Assembly (NCBI GenBank): GCA_946699065.1
Contig: CAMPDV010000081.1
Coordinates: forward strand, 834,149 to 898,148
Direction of reading: 5' to 3'
From: Loxodes magnus
Lineage: Eukaryota; Ciliophora; Karyorelictea; Loxodida; Loxodidae
Length of the DNA stretch: 64,000 nt
A program made the translations under genes and the position numbers. Shown here piece after piece: positions 12,185 through 24,439 of the stretch. Below the pieces are notes generated by a model. The model made no database searches, had not been told where the DNA came from, and worked only from the letters and a program-made list of their open reading frames with translations. Numbering within the stretch: position 1 is the first letter of the stretch; each line of letters begins with the position of its first letter.

Positions 12185-12905
12185 TTGAATGTAATAAGAT
12201 TTTTCAGTAGTTTTGAAGGGATTTATCATGGAATAACAATCCCCCGTGCTGGATGTAAACTCCTAAAGATCTCTCTTGAGTTTAGGAGCATAATTGCAAT
12301 TGTTGCATTCAGTGAACATCCTAGCGACATAACCAATTTTTGGCATCCAATTACATTTCCTTTTTGTATTTGTAGAAGGAAAGGCCATTAAAGCACGAAT
12401 GCTTATTTTACACTCGATAATTCTAGTTAGGATAGTTTGATATTCACTATCAAAAAGGGAAGCAATCTTATTGGACAGTTTATACCTATAAGCAACATCT
12501 TATCATCCCTTAATAATCCAAATGTTTTACAATATCTCGTTACAATTGAACAAACTTCGTCTAATTAATAAAATAGTCGTCTATCTTTTATATCCTTTAA
12601 ACCTGAAACTAAAATTTTCTTAAATCATTATAAAATATTTGCTTTAGTTGATAAAAGGCAAAATGATAGTATTATGAAACAAAATACGGGCATTGAAGCT
12701 CATACTAGGTATTTATTTTTAATTTATAGATATAGGTAAAATGATATAAATACTTAGCACTTATATAGCTAAGCTATTATTTACATCTTCTGCTTTTAAA
12801 TTTTCTCATTATTATTTAAATTTAAATATTAAAAGGAAAATAGACTAGTAATTTTAGTAGATGCCTAGTATGATTTTAATAGGATTATTAATTTTTGCTT
12901 TCTGA
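12185..12905 (+). CDS. possible C2-domain-like protein, about 223 residues
   Basis: ATG 12185 opens MNVIRFFSSFEGIYHGITIP. The middle part has the alternating beta-strand look of a C2 domain (GCKLLKISLEFRSIIAIVAF, then AYFTLDNSSQDSLIFTIKKG, then NLIGQFIPISNILSSL). An intron of about 49 nt at 12709-12757 (or two adjacent ones of 21 and 22 nt) brings the frame to TGA 12903-12905. C2 domains usually bind membranes, often with calcium, but no clear Asp calcium loops are seen. The family call is weak and the opposite strand also reads as protein-like here. It faces the next minus-strand gene tail to tail across about 110 bp, which supports the proposed end. Confidence 0.4.
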
Positions 12906-13014
12906 TTAGTTGGATGCAGATACTGTGCTTTCTTTTTGCTAAAGTGTAATTTTAAATGCTACTACGAAGGCTATCTATTTAAATAGTATGTAAATTTATT
13001 TCTAGATCAAAAAT

Positions 13015-15255
13015 TCAAATGTCTGTTATAATGGTGTTGTCTAAGATTATTTCAACGGATATAAATGCAAAATTTTAAGAGTATAAACAGCTGTTTGAAT
13101 GATTAGTGGTTAACGTGTTGACTGTTGTTCCACATAATAATTTTAATTAAAATGAGTTAGTCTAAAATAGCATATTATAGCTTTATAACTTTTTGCTAGT
13201 TATTCAGTTATCTTAAGATGAGCTATTATAGTTACTACGTCTTGTACAAATTATGTCTGACTCTATAATCTTAGTTCCTTTTTAAAGTTGATTTTCTTTA
13301 ATTAATCTCATTATTTTTGTTCTTTCAAGATGAGAAATAACAATCTGTTAGTTATGCTTTTTAATTAGTGTATTTTAATATTCAATCTCGGTTAATCTTC
13401 TTAAACCTTATATCTTTGTAAAATACTTATTAGTACCTTCAGTCAATGCCATGAACGTAAGTTAATACTTCTTTTGCAAATTAGCAAAACCAAAGATTCC
13501 AAGTTATATGTTATATGTTATATTAGCTATTTTTGAGATTTCACTCTCATTAGACCCAAAACTATGTTGCTCTACTAGTAAGAAATTGGCTGTGGATTTC
13601 TATAAAGCCTTATATTAAATATATTTGAAGCTTTTAAAGCAAAACTACTTTCCCTTAGACTTTCCTTGGAATAAGCAGTTTATATTCTTTTAGCTAACCA
13701 TTTTTTGATTAAGGCAAATCTGAGTAAGTTCTGATTTTCCTGAAGTAGCAATTGTTCTTTTAATAACTATAGTAATTTTGCTTTATCAGAAATCTTTTCC
13801 AAATCTAAAACGCGAATTTTCTTTCTAGTGTTATAGTTATATCCTAAGTAACCTTAATAGAGAACATTTTTTAAAATAATATACTATAGAGAGTTTTTAC
13901 TTTTGATGGTATATTTAGACCTATTATTAAAATCTCGCCTTTGCCCTTCTATTTATGTCTTATTGATTTGACTTATGCTTGCTTTTTATATTTTATAAAT
14001 ACCTAATAAAGTTAAAGTATATTAGAACTATGCTAAGAATACTTTTTCTCTGATTGTTACACTTACCCCTATAAAACTATTTATTGATAGAATATATTTA
14101 TTTTTCTCCAGCACATAATGCTTGGATTGCTTTATTAAATTCTCCTCTTAACTATCAAAAAATTTCTCCCTCAATAAAAGCTTAAACAATTGCTTTGCTT
14201 TAGCTTGATTTCTTTGGTCGATTTACTATTTCTCTAATTATATAAGGTTTGCTTACTTCTCACCACAAGGTGAAATTTTCCTTCATCCCTTTTTTCCTTT
14301 AACTATCTTTTAATATAGAAACATACTCTTTTAACCCTAGCTTGCTATTAAATAAATCCTTCCTTTTTATGCTCATTCACAGATAGTAATTATAATTAGT
14401 TCCATTTCTACTAGATTTCTTTATGCTTTCTTCCATTCTAATTTAGTTAGTAACTCAAATAAGCTTTTCTGTTTATTATCTCTCAGCTTTGAGTTTGCTA
14501 GGTAATAGTTTCTACTCTAGCTATTATCTTACAAGTAATGAAGTTAGAATCTATATTGCTTGATATTATAGCATCCCTTAGTAGTCATAATTTTAGTGAA
14601 ACTGCTTATTTAGCTTTAATGTCGTAAAATTATCTTTAAAAGCCTTAAAATTTATACCTAAGTAGAGAAAGGGGAATCAAAAAATCCCTCTAATACTAAT
14701 TTTAATTAGCTCCATTCTAAAGGTAAAGTCTGGAGTATTTTTCAGACCAACTTAGCCAGTTTCTAAGTATTAAGCATTAATAAAATATTTGGCTGATTAA
14801 TATTAAACGCCTTTGGTATATAAACTAACTAGAGTAAGTCTAACGATCTGCTAATAATAAGCCTATCAATCTCAATCTCATTCAGTCAGCTAATAATAAA
14901 TCCCCAGTAGTAATAACTAGAATTCTACATCTAGCATAATAGAAATTGCTTCTAGATACTGAGTAATAGATTGAGTAATATTATTATATCTAAAAGCTTA
15001 GGTTAATTATTGAAGGATAGCAGAGCTTAAACGATTAAATGGCAATAAGTAAATTAGAAAAAAGAGTATAATTCAGAAGGCTAAATCAAATATTATGCAC
15101 AGATATTAACATTTCTCAGCTTCTTTGCTATATAGAAATGAACCAAAATAATGCTATCTAAAAGAGTTAAAATATCATAAGAATGCTAATCGAATACTAT
15201 AATATCACCTTATTCAGATGTAAACTAAAATTAAGCTGTCAGATATAATATACAT
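13015..15255 (-). CDS. unidentified large protein, about 746 residues
   Basis: Not recognised. A single minus-strand frame runs from ATG 15255 (MYIISDSLILVYIW) to TGA 13015-13017 without needing an intron. The N-terminal third is hydrophobic and helical (AEKCQYLCIIFDLAFW, then YNNITQSITQYLEAISIMLD, then YQSAKYFINAQYLETGQ) and has a TPR-like feel. The middle is basic (SIKKSSRNGTNYNYYLWMSI, then GEFNKAIQALCAGEKQIYSI). The C-terminal third is mixed alpha/beta (SKIANITYNIQLGIFGFANL, then EYQNTLIKKHNQQIVISHLE). Near 14862-14880 three TGA-Trp codons alternate with Asp (WDWDW). The start lies 91 bp from the divergent kelch gene, so both may share a promoter region. Confidence 0.5.
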
Positions 15256-15346
15256 AGTGATATATAGATAATATTAAGGTATTATATAAAATTAACTTAT
15301 ATCAAAAAGTATAGAAGTTCAATATAGATATCGACTTTATACTTGA

Positions 15347-18300
15347 ATGTTATTGAGAATAGTCAAAGAAAACAATATTTATATGATAAATGGAACCATT
15401 TCAATAAAAGAACATTCAGTGTATTATATAGAGAGTGAGTAGGAAGATTAAACTATCTCGATAAGTTTGTAGAAGGTAGATGAAAGTATTTGAGCAGTAA
15501 TAGGTCTAAAAATATTTTCCTAACAAGAGTAAAAGTTAGAGAGTTAGATTTGTTATAAAATTAACTTTAAATGTCACTTCAAAAATTTATAATGGATATA
15601 TAAGTTTAGACTAATTAGGAAAAATAAGTTGATGACAAGATCTTGGAGAACGTTATGTTCATATAAAGAAAGAGAGGGTCATTTAAATTAAATAAACCTG
15701 AATGATTCATAAACCCTACACCTGACTTGTATATAAGTCCCAAACAAAGTGCGATGTACTTAAAAGAAAGGAAGAAAATGTTTACATCACATGAAAATTC
15801 GTTATAGAAGGAAAGGATAACTAAGCTCTAGGAGTAACTTACTAGAAGCTTTGTGTTCAAGTCTAAGTATAAAATGATGCCTAAAATAAGAAAAACTGAC
15901 TTAAAAAGAAAGCATATTTAAATAGGAAATTCATACTATAAAACAAGCGACTTGAACTAAACAATAGGGGCTATCTTTTACACACCTCAATCGTAAAAAA
16001 GAAAACACTAAGAGTTTAAGGAAGGAAAGCCTTCAAAAATAATCTAAAATACTTTTATCTAAATATAAAATTTAGGAAAGTTAGGTGATAAATCTTATAC
16101 TCCCTAAAAATAAACTGCAATAAACGTTTCGAGCAGAATTAGTGAATCAAGATAGAGATAACTTAATGATAGTAAAATCCTTAAAATATATTGAACAACA
16201 AGAGAGTAAAATGGATGGAAACCAGAAGCGAGAGAAAGCTCTACTTTTGTAGTAGTAAAAAACTAAGCTTTGCTATTTGGCGGTGTAAGCAACAACATTT
16301 TTAATGATATTAGTTCTTTGAACTTATCTACATGAAATTGAGAGAAAATAAAAGTATATGGAATTACACCTGAAGCAAGATATGGACATACTGCTGTTAA
16401 TTATAAATAAAACATAGTTATTTTTGGCGGTGAATACAGAGTTTATCATATGAATTGGAATAGATAGTGCTTAAATGATGTCGTTATGTTTAATACTAAT
16501 ACTGGATAATGAGAATAAATCCTTTCCCGCAATAAAATAATTCCAATGAGGAGATACCATTCTTCTGCTATCTGTGGGAAGCATTTAATTATTCATGGTG
16601 GAGTTACTTCATCAGGTACTTATCTGAGTGATATCCATGCACTTAACCTTAATAAATAAAATTTTACTCATTTTGTCACTGATGGTATAGATCTAGGAGC
16701 TGTTGCATATCACACATGTCTTTCTGTATATTCAATCTAAAATTTGCAATAAAAAGGATTTGGAGTACATAAAAGATTGATTTATGCTGAAAATGAAAGA
16801 ATAAAAGTACAAGGCATTTACTTTTTTGGAGGGTAGGATGTTTACGGCAATACGTATAACTGCTTAAAAGTTCTCAAAACAGGAGGAAAAATTTTGAAGT
16901 GAACAACTCCAGATACATTTGGAAAATAGCCCATACCCAGAAGCATGCACACAATGACATTTTTGAGAAACTAGAATTCGTTAGTAATTTATGGGGGAAG
17001 GAACGATAAACTGCATTAAGCAAATGAAAAATGCTTTTTGAATGACTTGCATATTTTAAACTTAGAAACCTTAACATGGATGAAGACAGAAGCATGTGGA
17101 GCTATCCCTCCTGCTATATGCTCACACTGTGCTGTAGAGTGATAAAATTCCTTAATTATATTCGGTGGAATAGGAAGCAAACCTTTTTCTTCAAAGATAT
17201 ACATACTAGAAATTGATCAGAAGAGAGTAGCAACATTGATTAACTAGTAGGCCAGGTGAAATGACTACGAAATCGAGATTGTTAAACTATACAGAGAAAT
17301 AAAATAAAAAAGCATAAGAATGTAGAAAAAAGAGACTAAAAAGGAGTTTCAAATGAATATTCTGAAAAATCTGCTTAAAAGTTAAATTCGGACAAAGAAT
17401 ATGATCGACATATACTAGACCTACATATTTGATTTCCCTTATATGATTCCAGACTATGAAATTTTCTAAGATCATAAATCAGAAATCCAATTCAATCTCC
17501 AGGTATTATAAAAGTAGAAGAACACATAACCGAAGATCTTCGAGTATCTTAGTGATCACATAATATAGCTCTGCTTACATAAACTAACCTTTAATGAATA
17601 TTTGCAGAAAGACTTATAAACACAAGACTTCAACTCTCAAAATCAAGTTTAATAGACTATCTTTACAACTTCGACAAGTTAAAACTAATTAAGATCATAT
17701 AGTAGTAAGCATCTCATATCGATGTACTAGAGAGAAAAAACGAAGATTCAGAATTCTTCTAGTTCTAATGAGTAAGTTTCGTATATCGACCTATTAACCA
17801 TTTAGAAGGAAGATGATAATTTAAAATAAATTGCTTAAGAGTATAGCTTTATTGAACCTGATTAACTTGATACCATAAAATTACAAGGTAAATTGAGCAC
17901 TGCGAAGTATCAATAAACTCTTGACTGCATATAAGAAGAAAAATAAGGAAATTAAGAATTAAAGGACTAAGAAAGACGAAAAGTGAAAGAGTAACCAGAT
18001 CAGAATTAGATGAAAACTTAAGAAATAAGCTTTAAAAGCAAATTTCAAGAAAAATAAAGTGAAATTAAAATTTAAACTTCGAACCACTAAAGACTGGACT
18101 TGTCTAAACTGAAAGTTACGAAAGTTAACAATATCGATTTTTCGAAGCAATCTACTCTAAATCCAAAGCAGAACTTATAAATAAATACAAGTGAAGATAT
18201 ACTGGGACTGGGTGGAAATTTTCAGTAGGATATGCTACAACATAGTCCTTATTTCGCTAATAGTCCTCCAAGTTAATTATTTTAAAAAAGTAAACTACTA

Positions 18301-18372
18301 AAATTAATTGTTTAAGTATAAATAAAAGTTTTAAGCGCTTCCTTGAAACCGTTATAAAATTAAACTATTTGA
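15347..18372 (+). CDS. kelch-repeat protein, about 997 residues
   Basis: ATG 15347 opens MLLRIVKENNIYMINGTISI, a small beta-rich N-terminal domain (VYYIESEQEDQTISISLQKV, then WAVIGLKIF). A GT-AG intron of 32 nt at 15573-15604 restores frame into a basic linker. Residues ~294-614 (16261-17220) hold at least five kelch blades: LLFGGVSNNIFNDISSLNL, IVIFGGEYR, LIIHGGVTSSGTYLSDIHAL, IYFFGGQDVYGNTYNCLKV, LVIYGGRNDKLHQANEKCFL and LIIFGGIGSKPFSSKIYILE. These are the GG and Trp/Tyr patterns of a beta-propeller, usually a protein-binding platform. A long charged, Gln-rich tail follows, ending at TGA 18370-18372. Total length minus the intron is a whole number of codons. Several Trp in the blades are TGA. 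The binding partner is unknown. Confidence 0.85.
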
Positions 18373-20391
18373 ATATTTGAAAAAATGAATTAGAATCCAA
18401 AATAAAATCGATTTCTATATCAAAGAGTTAGTTGTCATCCATAAATACCTAAAAGCATTAATAGCTCATTAACTATTTTCCCTATTCAATCCAAAGCTAC
18501 CATTATACAACCCAATAAGGCTTTATTCTTATTCAACTAGACTTAAGCAACTTATTCATTTTTAATGTAATACTATCATTTTACCTAATCAGCCTTAGTT
18601 TGCTATTTAAATTCCTTTGAATTTAATCTTCAAGTTAATTTACTTCTAAATTTAAATATTTCTTATCTTCTTATCTAGGAATATTAATGAGAATAATCTC
18701 ATATACTAAACGTAAATCCTTCACCATTCAAATATTATAAAATTGTTACTTTTATAATATCCCTATTATATGCTTATATATGCTATCTTTATTTTAGTTA
18801 AATTAACTATTTTTTATATCCTTATTATCATTCCAGGATCTGCTGCATTCATATCGATATTCTCAAAAGTAAATCGGAAGATCTAAACTATTTACTTCTA
18901 TCTCCTTAAGCATCAACATACCACTCTTCTTTATTCCACTAATTCCTCTTTCCTCTTCTCATTCAAAGTATATAAAAATGACTTATTAGATCTCATGAAA
19001 ATAAATGCTAAAGCAAAGTGAATTTATTAGCCTTCTATCTAGAAGCTTTCTTTTGCTTCTTATTTTATCATAGTTTCTTATAAGGTAGATAGTCTGTTTT
19101 ATCACCAGACTAAAATAGCAGAATTGCTTTATTCTTGATATCATCTTCATATACCTCTGTCAATAACCGTCTATTCACTATCTTATTAAACCCCTTACTA
19201 TCTATTTACTCTCATCTCTTTTATAAGTAAGAGCAATAAAGTCTTAACTTTTAAAGATCCAAACACTGACTTAGACTAACTCTATCACTAACCCTCTAAT
19301 AGCTTTTTTCCTAAAAGCAATAGTAAAATAAATAAATGCTGGTTAGTACTACAGTCCTTCTAAATGTCTAATTGCACCTAAACTGCAGATAGTAAAAGCA
19401 AATAAGATATACTAAGAATAGCCTTCCTTCTAGTAAGAGATATAGAATATAGCTACTTATGTACTAGACTGCTAAGAAGCATCTCACTTGGAGGTATTTA
19501 TCTGATAGAGGTAGAAATGTTTACCTCTCTTAAAGTAGAGAATGATTATATGAGCTATCGTTTATCGTTAGCTATCAAAGGAATTTTAGGTATGTTATCA
19601 TTTCAGTTAAGAAGGCTAGAAGTCTATATTCTTGGTATTATCATTTGTCTATTTAAAAATCAATAATGACTGGCTAGTTGCTTATATATAGTGGGTAATG
19701 ACCCTTTGTTTACTAGTAAAGGTAAAAAGAGTAGTATTAAAGACTAAATAAGTTATAGTAGTATATTACTAGATCAAGTATTGAATACTAAGGCTTTTCA
19801 ATCTAAGTAATAAACTTGAAGCATTAACATAAGAGCAAAGTAGCTTCATCAAACTACTAGCTTCTATAATAGAATCATCAAATCAGGCTATGACAATGAT
19901 ACTTAGCCTGTTATTATAAATCTACTTAATAAAAAGCTTTAAGCATCAAATAAAGGCAGTTAGAAGTGAATTAGCTACTAATAAGCAAGTGAAGGTATCT
20001 ATTGAAAAGGCAAAAAGAGTAAAGTAAAAACTATAATTACATTGAAATAAATAGATTGGCTAAACAGTTAGATTAGCATATTAATTAGTTATACAGTCTA
20101 GACTGAACATACTAAATAAATGTCTTCTTATAGAATATAAAGATCAGCTAAGTATATAAAGGTAAGTATTGATAACCCTAGAATTAGTAGAGAGATAGAC
20201 TTAGCATTGATTTTTAAAACTTGGCTGCTTAGAAAGAGATGGTTAAACATGTCTCTCCTTTTAGTTCTCTTAATCATTTTAAAATTTAAAGTTAAAATCC
20301 TACTCCAAGCTCTAGGCAAACGTAGAGGTAAAATAGCTAGTTGTTCTTATAAAGCTCGAATAGATAAAACCTCAAAAGTAAGGAGAAGAAG
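18373..20391. other. mostly unexplained stretch after the kelch gene
   Basis: About 2 kb with no family I recognise. The best candidate is an open frame 18385-18981 beginning MNQNPKQNRFLYQRVSC and ending TGA, 198 residues (HIDILKSKSEDLNYLLLSP late in it). It lies in the same frame as the kelch gene, 12 bases after its stop, so it could instead be a read-through extension. From about 19000 onward the sequence is dense in short words such as TAAG, CTTA and CTAG on both strands, with no motif I trust. Confidence 0.3.
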
Positions 20392-21657
20392 ATGGATACT
20401 TTTATTCAACAGCTTAAGATATAGAAATAGACGTTGGGCTAAGCTTAAGTGAAAGTACTTAAAGAGTAGAAGTAGGAGTAAAGCTAGCAAAATTAAGGCT
20501 TTCAAAAATCAAAGCTTCCTTGTGTATCGCCTAAAAGATAAAGCTTGTAAAATAAAAATTTGAGCAAGGTTAGTAAAGGAGCAAAACAGTGGAAGCCTGT
20601 TATATTACTAAGTAAAGAAGAAATATAAAAGCTAATCAAAAAATAGAAATAAGAGCAGGAAAACTACCAGATAAAGTAATAAACTACTTGGCTAAGTGTT
20701 AATGGATTGAATTTTAACCCTCACTAACCTTATTAAAAATAACAGTTAGAAAATTACGAAGACGTATTTTCTGGTAGTATGACACTAAGAGAAAGGTACC
20801 AAAAAATTGGCAGACAATAGTAAGATGAGTGTATAGCTAAAAAGGAGCAGCCTAATTAGATAATTGAAACCCAAACGCAAGTCAATAGTATTTTAAAGCT
20901 AAGAAAGCCTCTGAATTAAAAGTATGAAAGGGTAGGATAAAGATACTATGATACAAGCACATTAAATTCTCACTAAGAGCACTTCAAGAGCAAAATAAAA
21001 CTATAGTAGAATACGAAAAGCATTCCTGATCAATAAGCGTCAAATTAAATCTAAATTAGAACTATTTAGATAAGCTGTGAAGTGCTGAATATCTAAAACA
21101 ACTAAAAACCTCCATAATCTTAAAAAGCATTAAGAAGCTAGAACCGGGATGTTAAACTATACAGAATAACTCCTAAGCGATTACAAAGATATCGATAATC
21201 TTCTTAAAAGAAGCTAGACATTAGCCAGGAATAAGGCTAGTAGATAGTAACATTCGAATAAAATTTCCAGAGCTTTTAAACTTTAAATTAGAACTTTATG
21301 AGAAAATCGTTACCAAGTAAGTTGATCATGCCAAAGAATGCTACAAGCCCAGTTTCTCCTTAGAATTAGATATAAATACTGAACATACCTTAGTTTAATT
21401 AAAAAGGCTCACAAGCATAGCTTTCTCTTGAAGAACAGGAGAATTATTCATAAAATCCAAAGAAAGCTCAAACTCTAAACGAAATAGCACTTAAAGGGCA
21501 TTTTTAAGATTTAAGTAATATGAGAAGTACGTAGAACACAGAATAGCCAGTAAGCAACAATCAAAGTTGCAGGACAAGCAATCTCTTAACCCCAGCTTAC
21601 TAAAATCCTGAGGAATTTAAGAGTCAAAATTCTAACAAAGTAGTGATACAAGATTGA
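20392..21657 (+). CDS. unidentified Gln/Ser-rich protein, 421 residues
   Basis: Not recognised. ATG 20392 (MDTFIQQLKIQKQTLGQAQ) to TGA 21655-21657, one uninterrupted frame. A fairly conserved-looking patch lies near residues 110-145 (VNGLNFNPHQPYQKQQLENY, then VFSGSMTLRERYQKIGRQQQ). The rest is low-complexity, polar and basic, typical of a disordered ciliate protein (RDVKLYRITPKRLQRYRQSS, then LLTPAYQNPEEFKSQNSNKV at the end). No membrane segment or enzyme motif. The next gene starts 152 bp downstream on the same strand. Confidence 0.55.
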
Positions 21658-21809
21658 AAAAGACTTCCTTATTTGTAAATTACTTTAGTTAATCTCTTTA
21701 TTTAAATATCTAGGATATAAATCAACTTTCTATATCTAAGTCTTATTTATTACTCCAGGTAATCTTACTTATTAGGTATAAAATATTCTAAACTACTGCG
21801 TTATGATAA

Positions 21810-23491
21810 ATGACTATGCTATGCGATTAAAAATACGAAGGAAATGAAAACTAGAACTAGATGAAGGATTTGTAGTAAGGAGGCTTTAGTTTATGCTAGA
21901 AGCTTTAGAGTCAAAAATAGCTCTTAGGGTAATATGCTTAAATGAATATAATTCACAGTTCAAATAGAACTAAATTAATATAAATATCTAGTTGGATTAA
22001 ACTTGCAGCTTTAGAACTTTTAGGTAAATAAACAAAATAATGTAGATAAATAGAGTCAAACGCTTACAAAACTTTTGTTTCTGTTCTTCCAGTAGATATA
22101 GAAAAATTTTGTGAAAGCCCAAATATTGGAAGTAGTAATTATAAAAAGCCCTAAGAAAATATTAACGCTGCTTGTTTCATTTTCTTACACATACAACTCT
22201 CTATCCCCTATTATTTTGGTCAGCTGCCTATAGATAGATTAGAATTATAACTTACTATATCTGTCCTTCCAGTTTCTTCCTTTAAGTATCAACCTTTTCA
22301 TTCTGTTATAACCATTTCATAATTTTTAGCTTCTAAAGAGTCTTAACTATTTCTTGCAGCTAAGATTTTATATGGTTCTGATGCTTCTCTTATAGCAAGT
22401 AGATTTCTAAGTTTCACGACTGAAAATAAATTTTGCTTACTTTAATCTTCTAAATAGCTACTTATAGCTCATTAAACTCTCCAAAGGATATTTAGATATT
22501 CTAGTAAAGTCCCTCTGAAATTAGTAAATACACTATTTGCTTCAGACTTGACTAGTCTATTAAGCAAAATTAAGGGTCTGATGCCTTAGCTGATACTTAA
22601 TTTTAAGAATCCTGCACTATCAGAAAGCTTACTTTTGTTAAGGTTATAAGACTACTTGAAACTGACTTCTAACCAACTTCGAAAAAAAAAGCATTTGAAA
22701 AGCATGCTTCTGTTATATCAACAAACAACACGAACGGATTATGATTCTAGTTAGCACTTAATCCATCTATTTCTTAAATTCCTTATTACGTAAGCTAGAT
22801 ATCGAGAGATAAAAAGAACTACTCACTGTACTATTTCGTTACATTAGGCTACATCTCCAAATTATTGAACCAAAACTTCTTTTACTCAGCTAGATATTAA
22901 TCCAGTACTTTGCATGACTCTTAATTCCATTTAGGCTTTATTTATATAAAATACTTATGTGTTAGGATTTCTTATGAGTACTACTGGATTAAATTATACT
23001 CTTCTTCAAGTGAGAAGTGGTAAGAGTTCGTCTTTGTTAGCAGACATATGATCAGAAGCATCAAGTGTGGTCACATATTTAGATTTAAATTAATTTTACA
23101 ACTTTCCCTTTATTTATATTTCAAGCTTCGTTACTATTCTAAAAGCCACTTCTGTAGAACTAAATCCTTATGAGCAAGTTAAGCTCCTTCTTTTTAGAAA
23201 TTTTTGTATTGAACCAGCTTTGAAAGGCTGTGTTTAAAGGTCGCTTCAATTTAGTAATAGAAAACGAAAATTGAATACACTGAAGTGAAGAGTACAGCTT
23301 TTGCTTTGTCAACTAAGACTGGCAAGTGCTTACAATATAGCCTTGCTTTAAGATTAGCAAATCAAAGTTAAGATACTTAGTTAACTCAAAATACCCCAAG
23401 AAGCTCTCACTTCAGCCTCGTAGTAGAATCCAAGCAATCCTACAAGGAGTATTATAGCACCATAAGCAAATAGCTCTTTATATATAAGTGA
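21810..23491 (+). CDS. unidentified 552-residue helical protein with one short intron
   Basis: Not recognised. ATG 21810 (MTMLCDQKYEGNENQNQMKD) leads into a largely helical, leucine-rich protein: FVSVLPVDIEKFCESPNIG, PYYFGQLPIDRLELQL, LFLAAKILYGSDASLIASRF, LLADIWSEASSVVTYLDL, and ELNPYEQVKLLLFRNFCIEP. Splicing a 23-nt GT-AG intron at 23232-23254 joins this to a polar C-terminus (KIEYTEVKSTAFALSTKTG, then FSLVVESKQSYKEYYSTISK) and TGA 23489-23491. The spliced length is a whole number of codons, which supports the model. The helical pattern would suit an adaptor or repeat scaffold, but that is only a guess. Confidence 0.6.
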
Positions 23492-23560
23492 TTGCATATG
23501 TTAGATAGGGTCTATGAATAAAGCTTAATTAATTAAAGTCAAAATTACATTTATATTGAG

Positions 23561-24439
23561 ATGTCGTAAGAGTAAATAGTGGAAGTGAATTAATCCAAAC
23601 CTGCTTTCTTAGTCTCCTTTCCTATAATTCATCCTACGGATGAACAACTTAAATCTTATTCTTTCGCTCTTTCCAAAAACATGTTGTCTGCGAAAGGTTG
23701 GGAAGGAAAAAATAACAATTAATTTGCACCTGAAAACTAAGACGGAACATATTATTTAGCTAAGTTGCATAAAGGGAAGATAATAATCTATACTGATACG
23801 AAATGCTTTACTATGCAGCATAAGTTTGAGCATATTTATAAGAATCTGATCACTAACGAGAATCTCACTTTTAAGGTATTAAGAGAGCAAACTATGCAGG
23901 AAATAGGAACTAAGAAGAGAAGGATCCAACCTATATATTTGACAGATTCTAAAAGTAAGAAAAAAGACTAACCTGCTCCTGAAATGTTGACTCTTCCCTC
24001 ACTGGTAAATTAAAATTGCTTACTGCCAACTGACATCAACGAAATGGAGCTTCCAGAAATTAGAACTGAAAAGGAAAACGATTTTGCTACATTTTTGCAA
24101 TAGAACGAAACTTAAAACACAAGGTATTTATGGATATTAATCTAACTATATAGGTAACCAAGAAAGATTAGCACTGATATTTTGGACCAACTCAGTAATA
24201 AAAACGAATCATTACGCAAATATCTACTAGATAACTTTCTCACTCCTATAAATAAATAAGACCAAAGGTATTAAAGATTTGCTAAGACGCAATAACAGAT
24301 AAACAAAATACTTCTGCATATTTTAGCCATGACTTTAAAAATATGGAACAAGCCAAAGGTTCCAGCTTTAGCAGATTTGCTTAAAATACCTATGAATAAA
24401 TTGTAGAATGTTATTAAGTAGCTTAAGAAGCTAAAATGA
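23561..24439 (+). CDS. RNA polymerase I subunit A49-like protein
   Basis: ATG 23561 opens MSQEQIVEVNQSKPAFLVSF. The N-terminal half matches the A49/POLR1E layout: a beta domain (DGTYYLAKLHKGKIIIYTDT, then CFTMQHKFEHI), then TMQEIGTKKRRIQPI, which corresponds to the family's short Gly-Thr-Lys-Lys-Arg signature. The C-terminal half (MELPEIRTEKENDFATFL, then NNQSLRK-type helices, YLLDNFL, KILLHILAMTLKIW, ALADLLKIPMNKLQNVIKQL) fits the A49 tandem winged-helix region. A49 forms a heterodimer with A34.5 that aids Pol I initiation and elongation in the nucleolus. A 30-nt GT-AG intron at 24123-24152 is likely. TGA 24437-24439 is taken as stop; if it is Trp, a few residues follow. Identification is from pattern memory, not alignment. 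Confidence 0.7.

Noticed and set aside
12185..12905. Extension of the minus-strand 13.0-15.3 kb gene through this region
   Set aside because: Minus frames also look protein-like, but the plus strand has a start, an intron and a TGA just before the opposing gene's stop. Convergent genes is the simpler model, though not certain.
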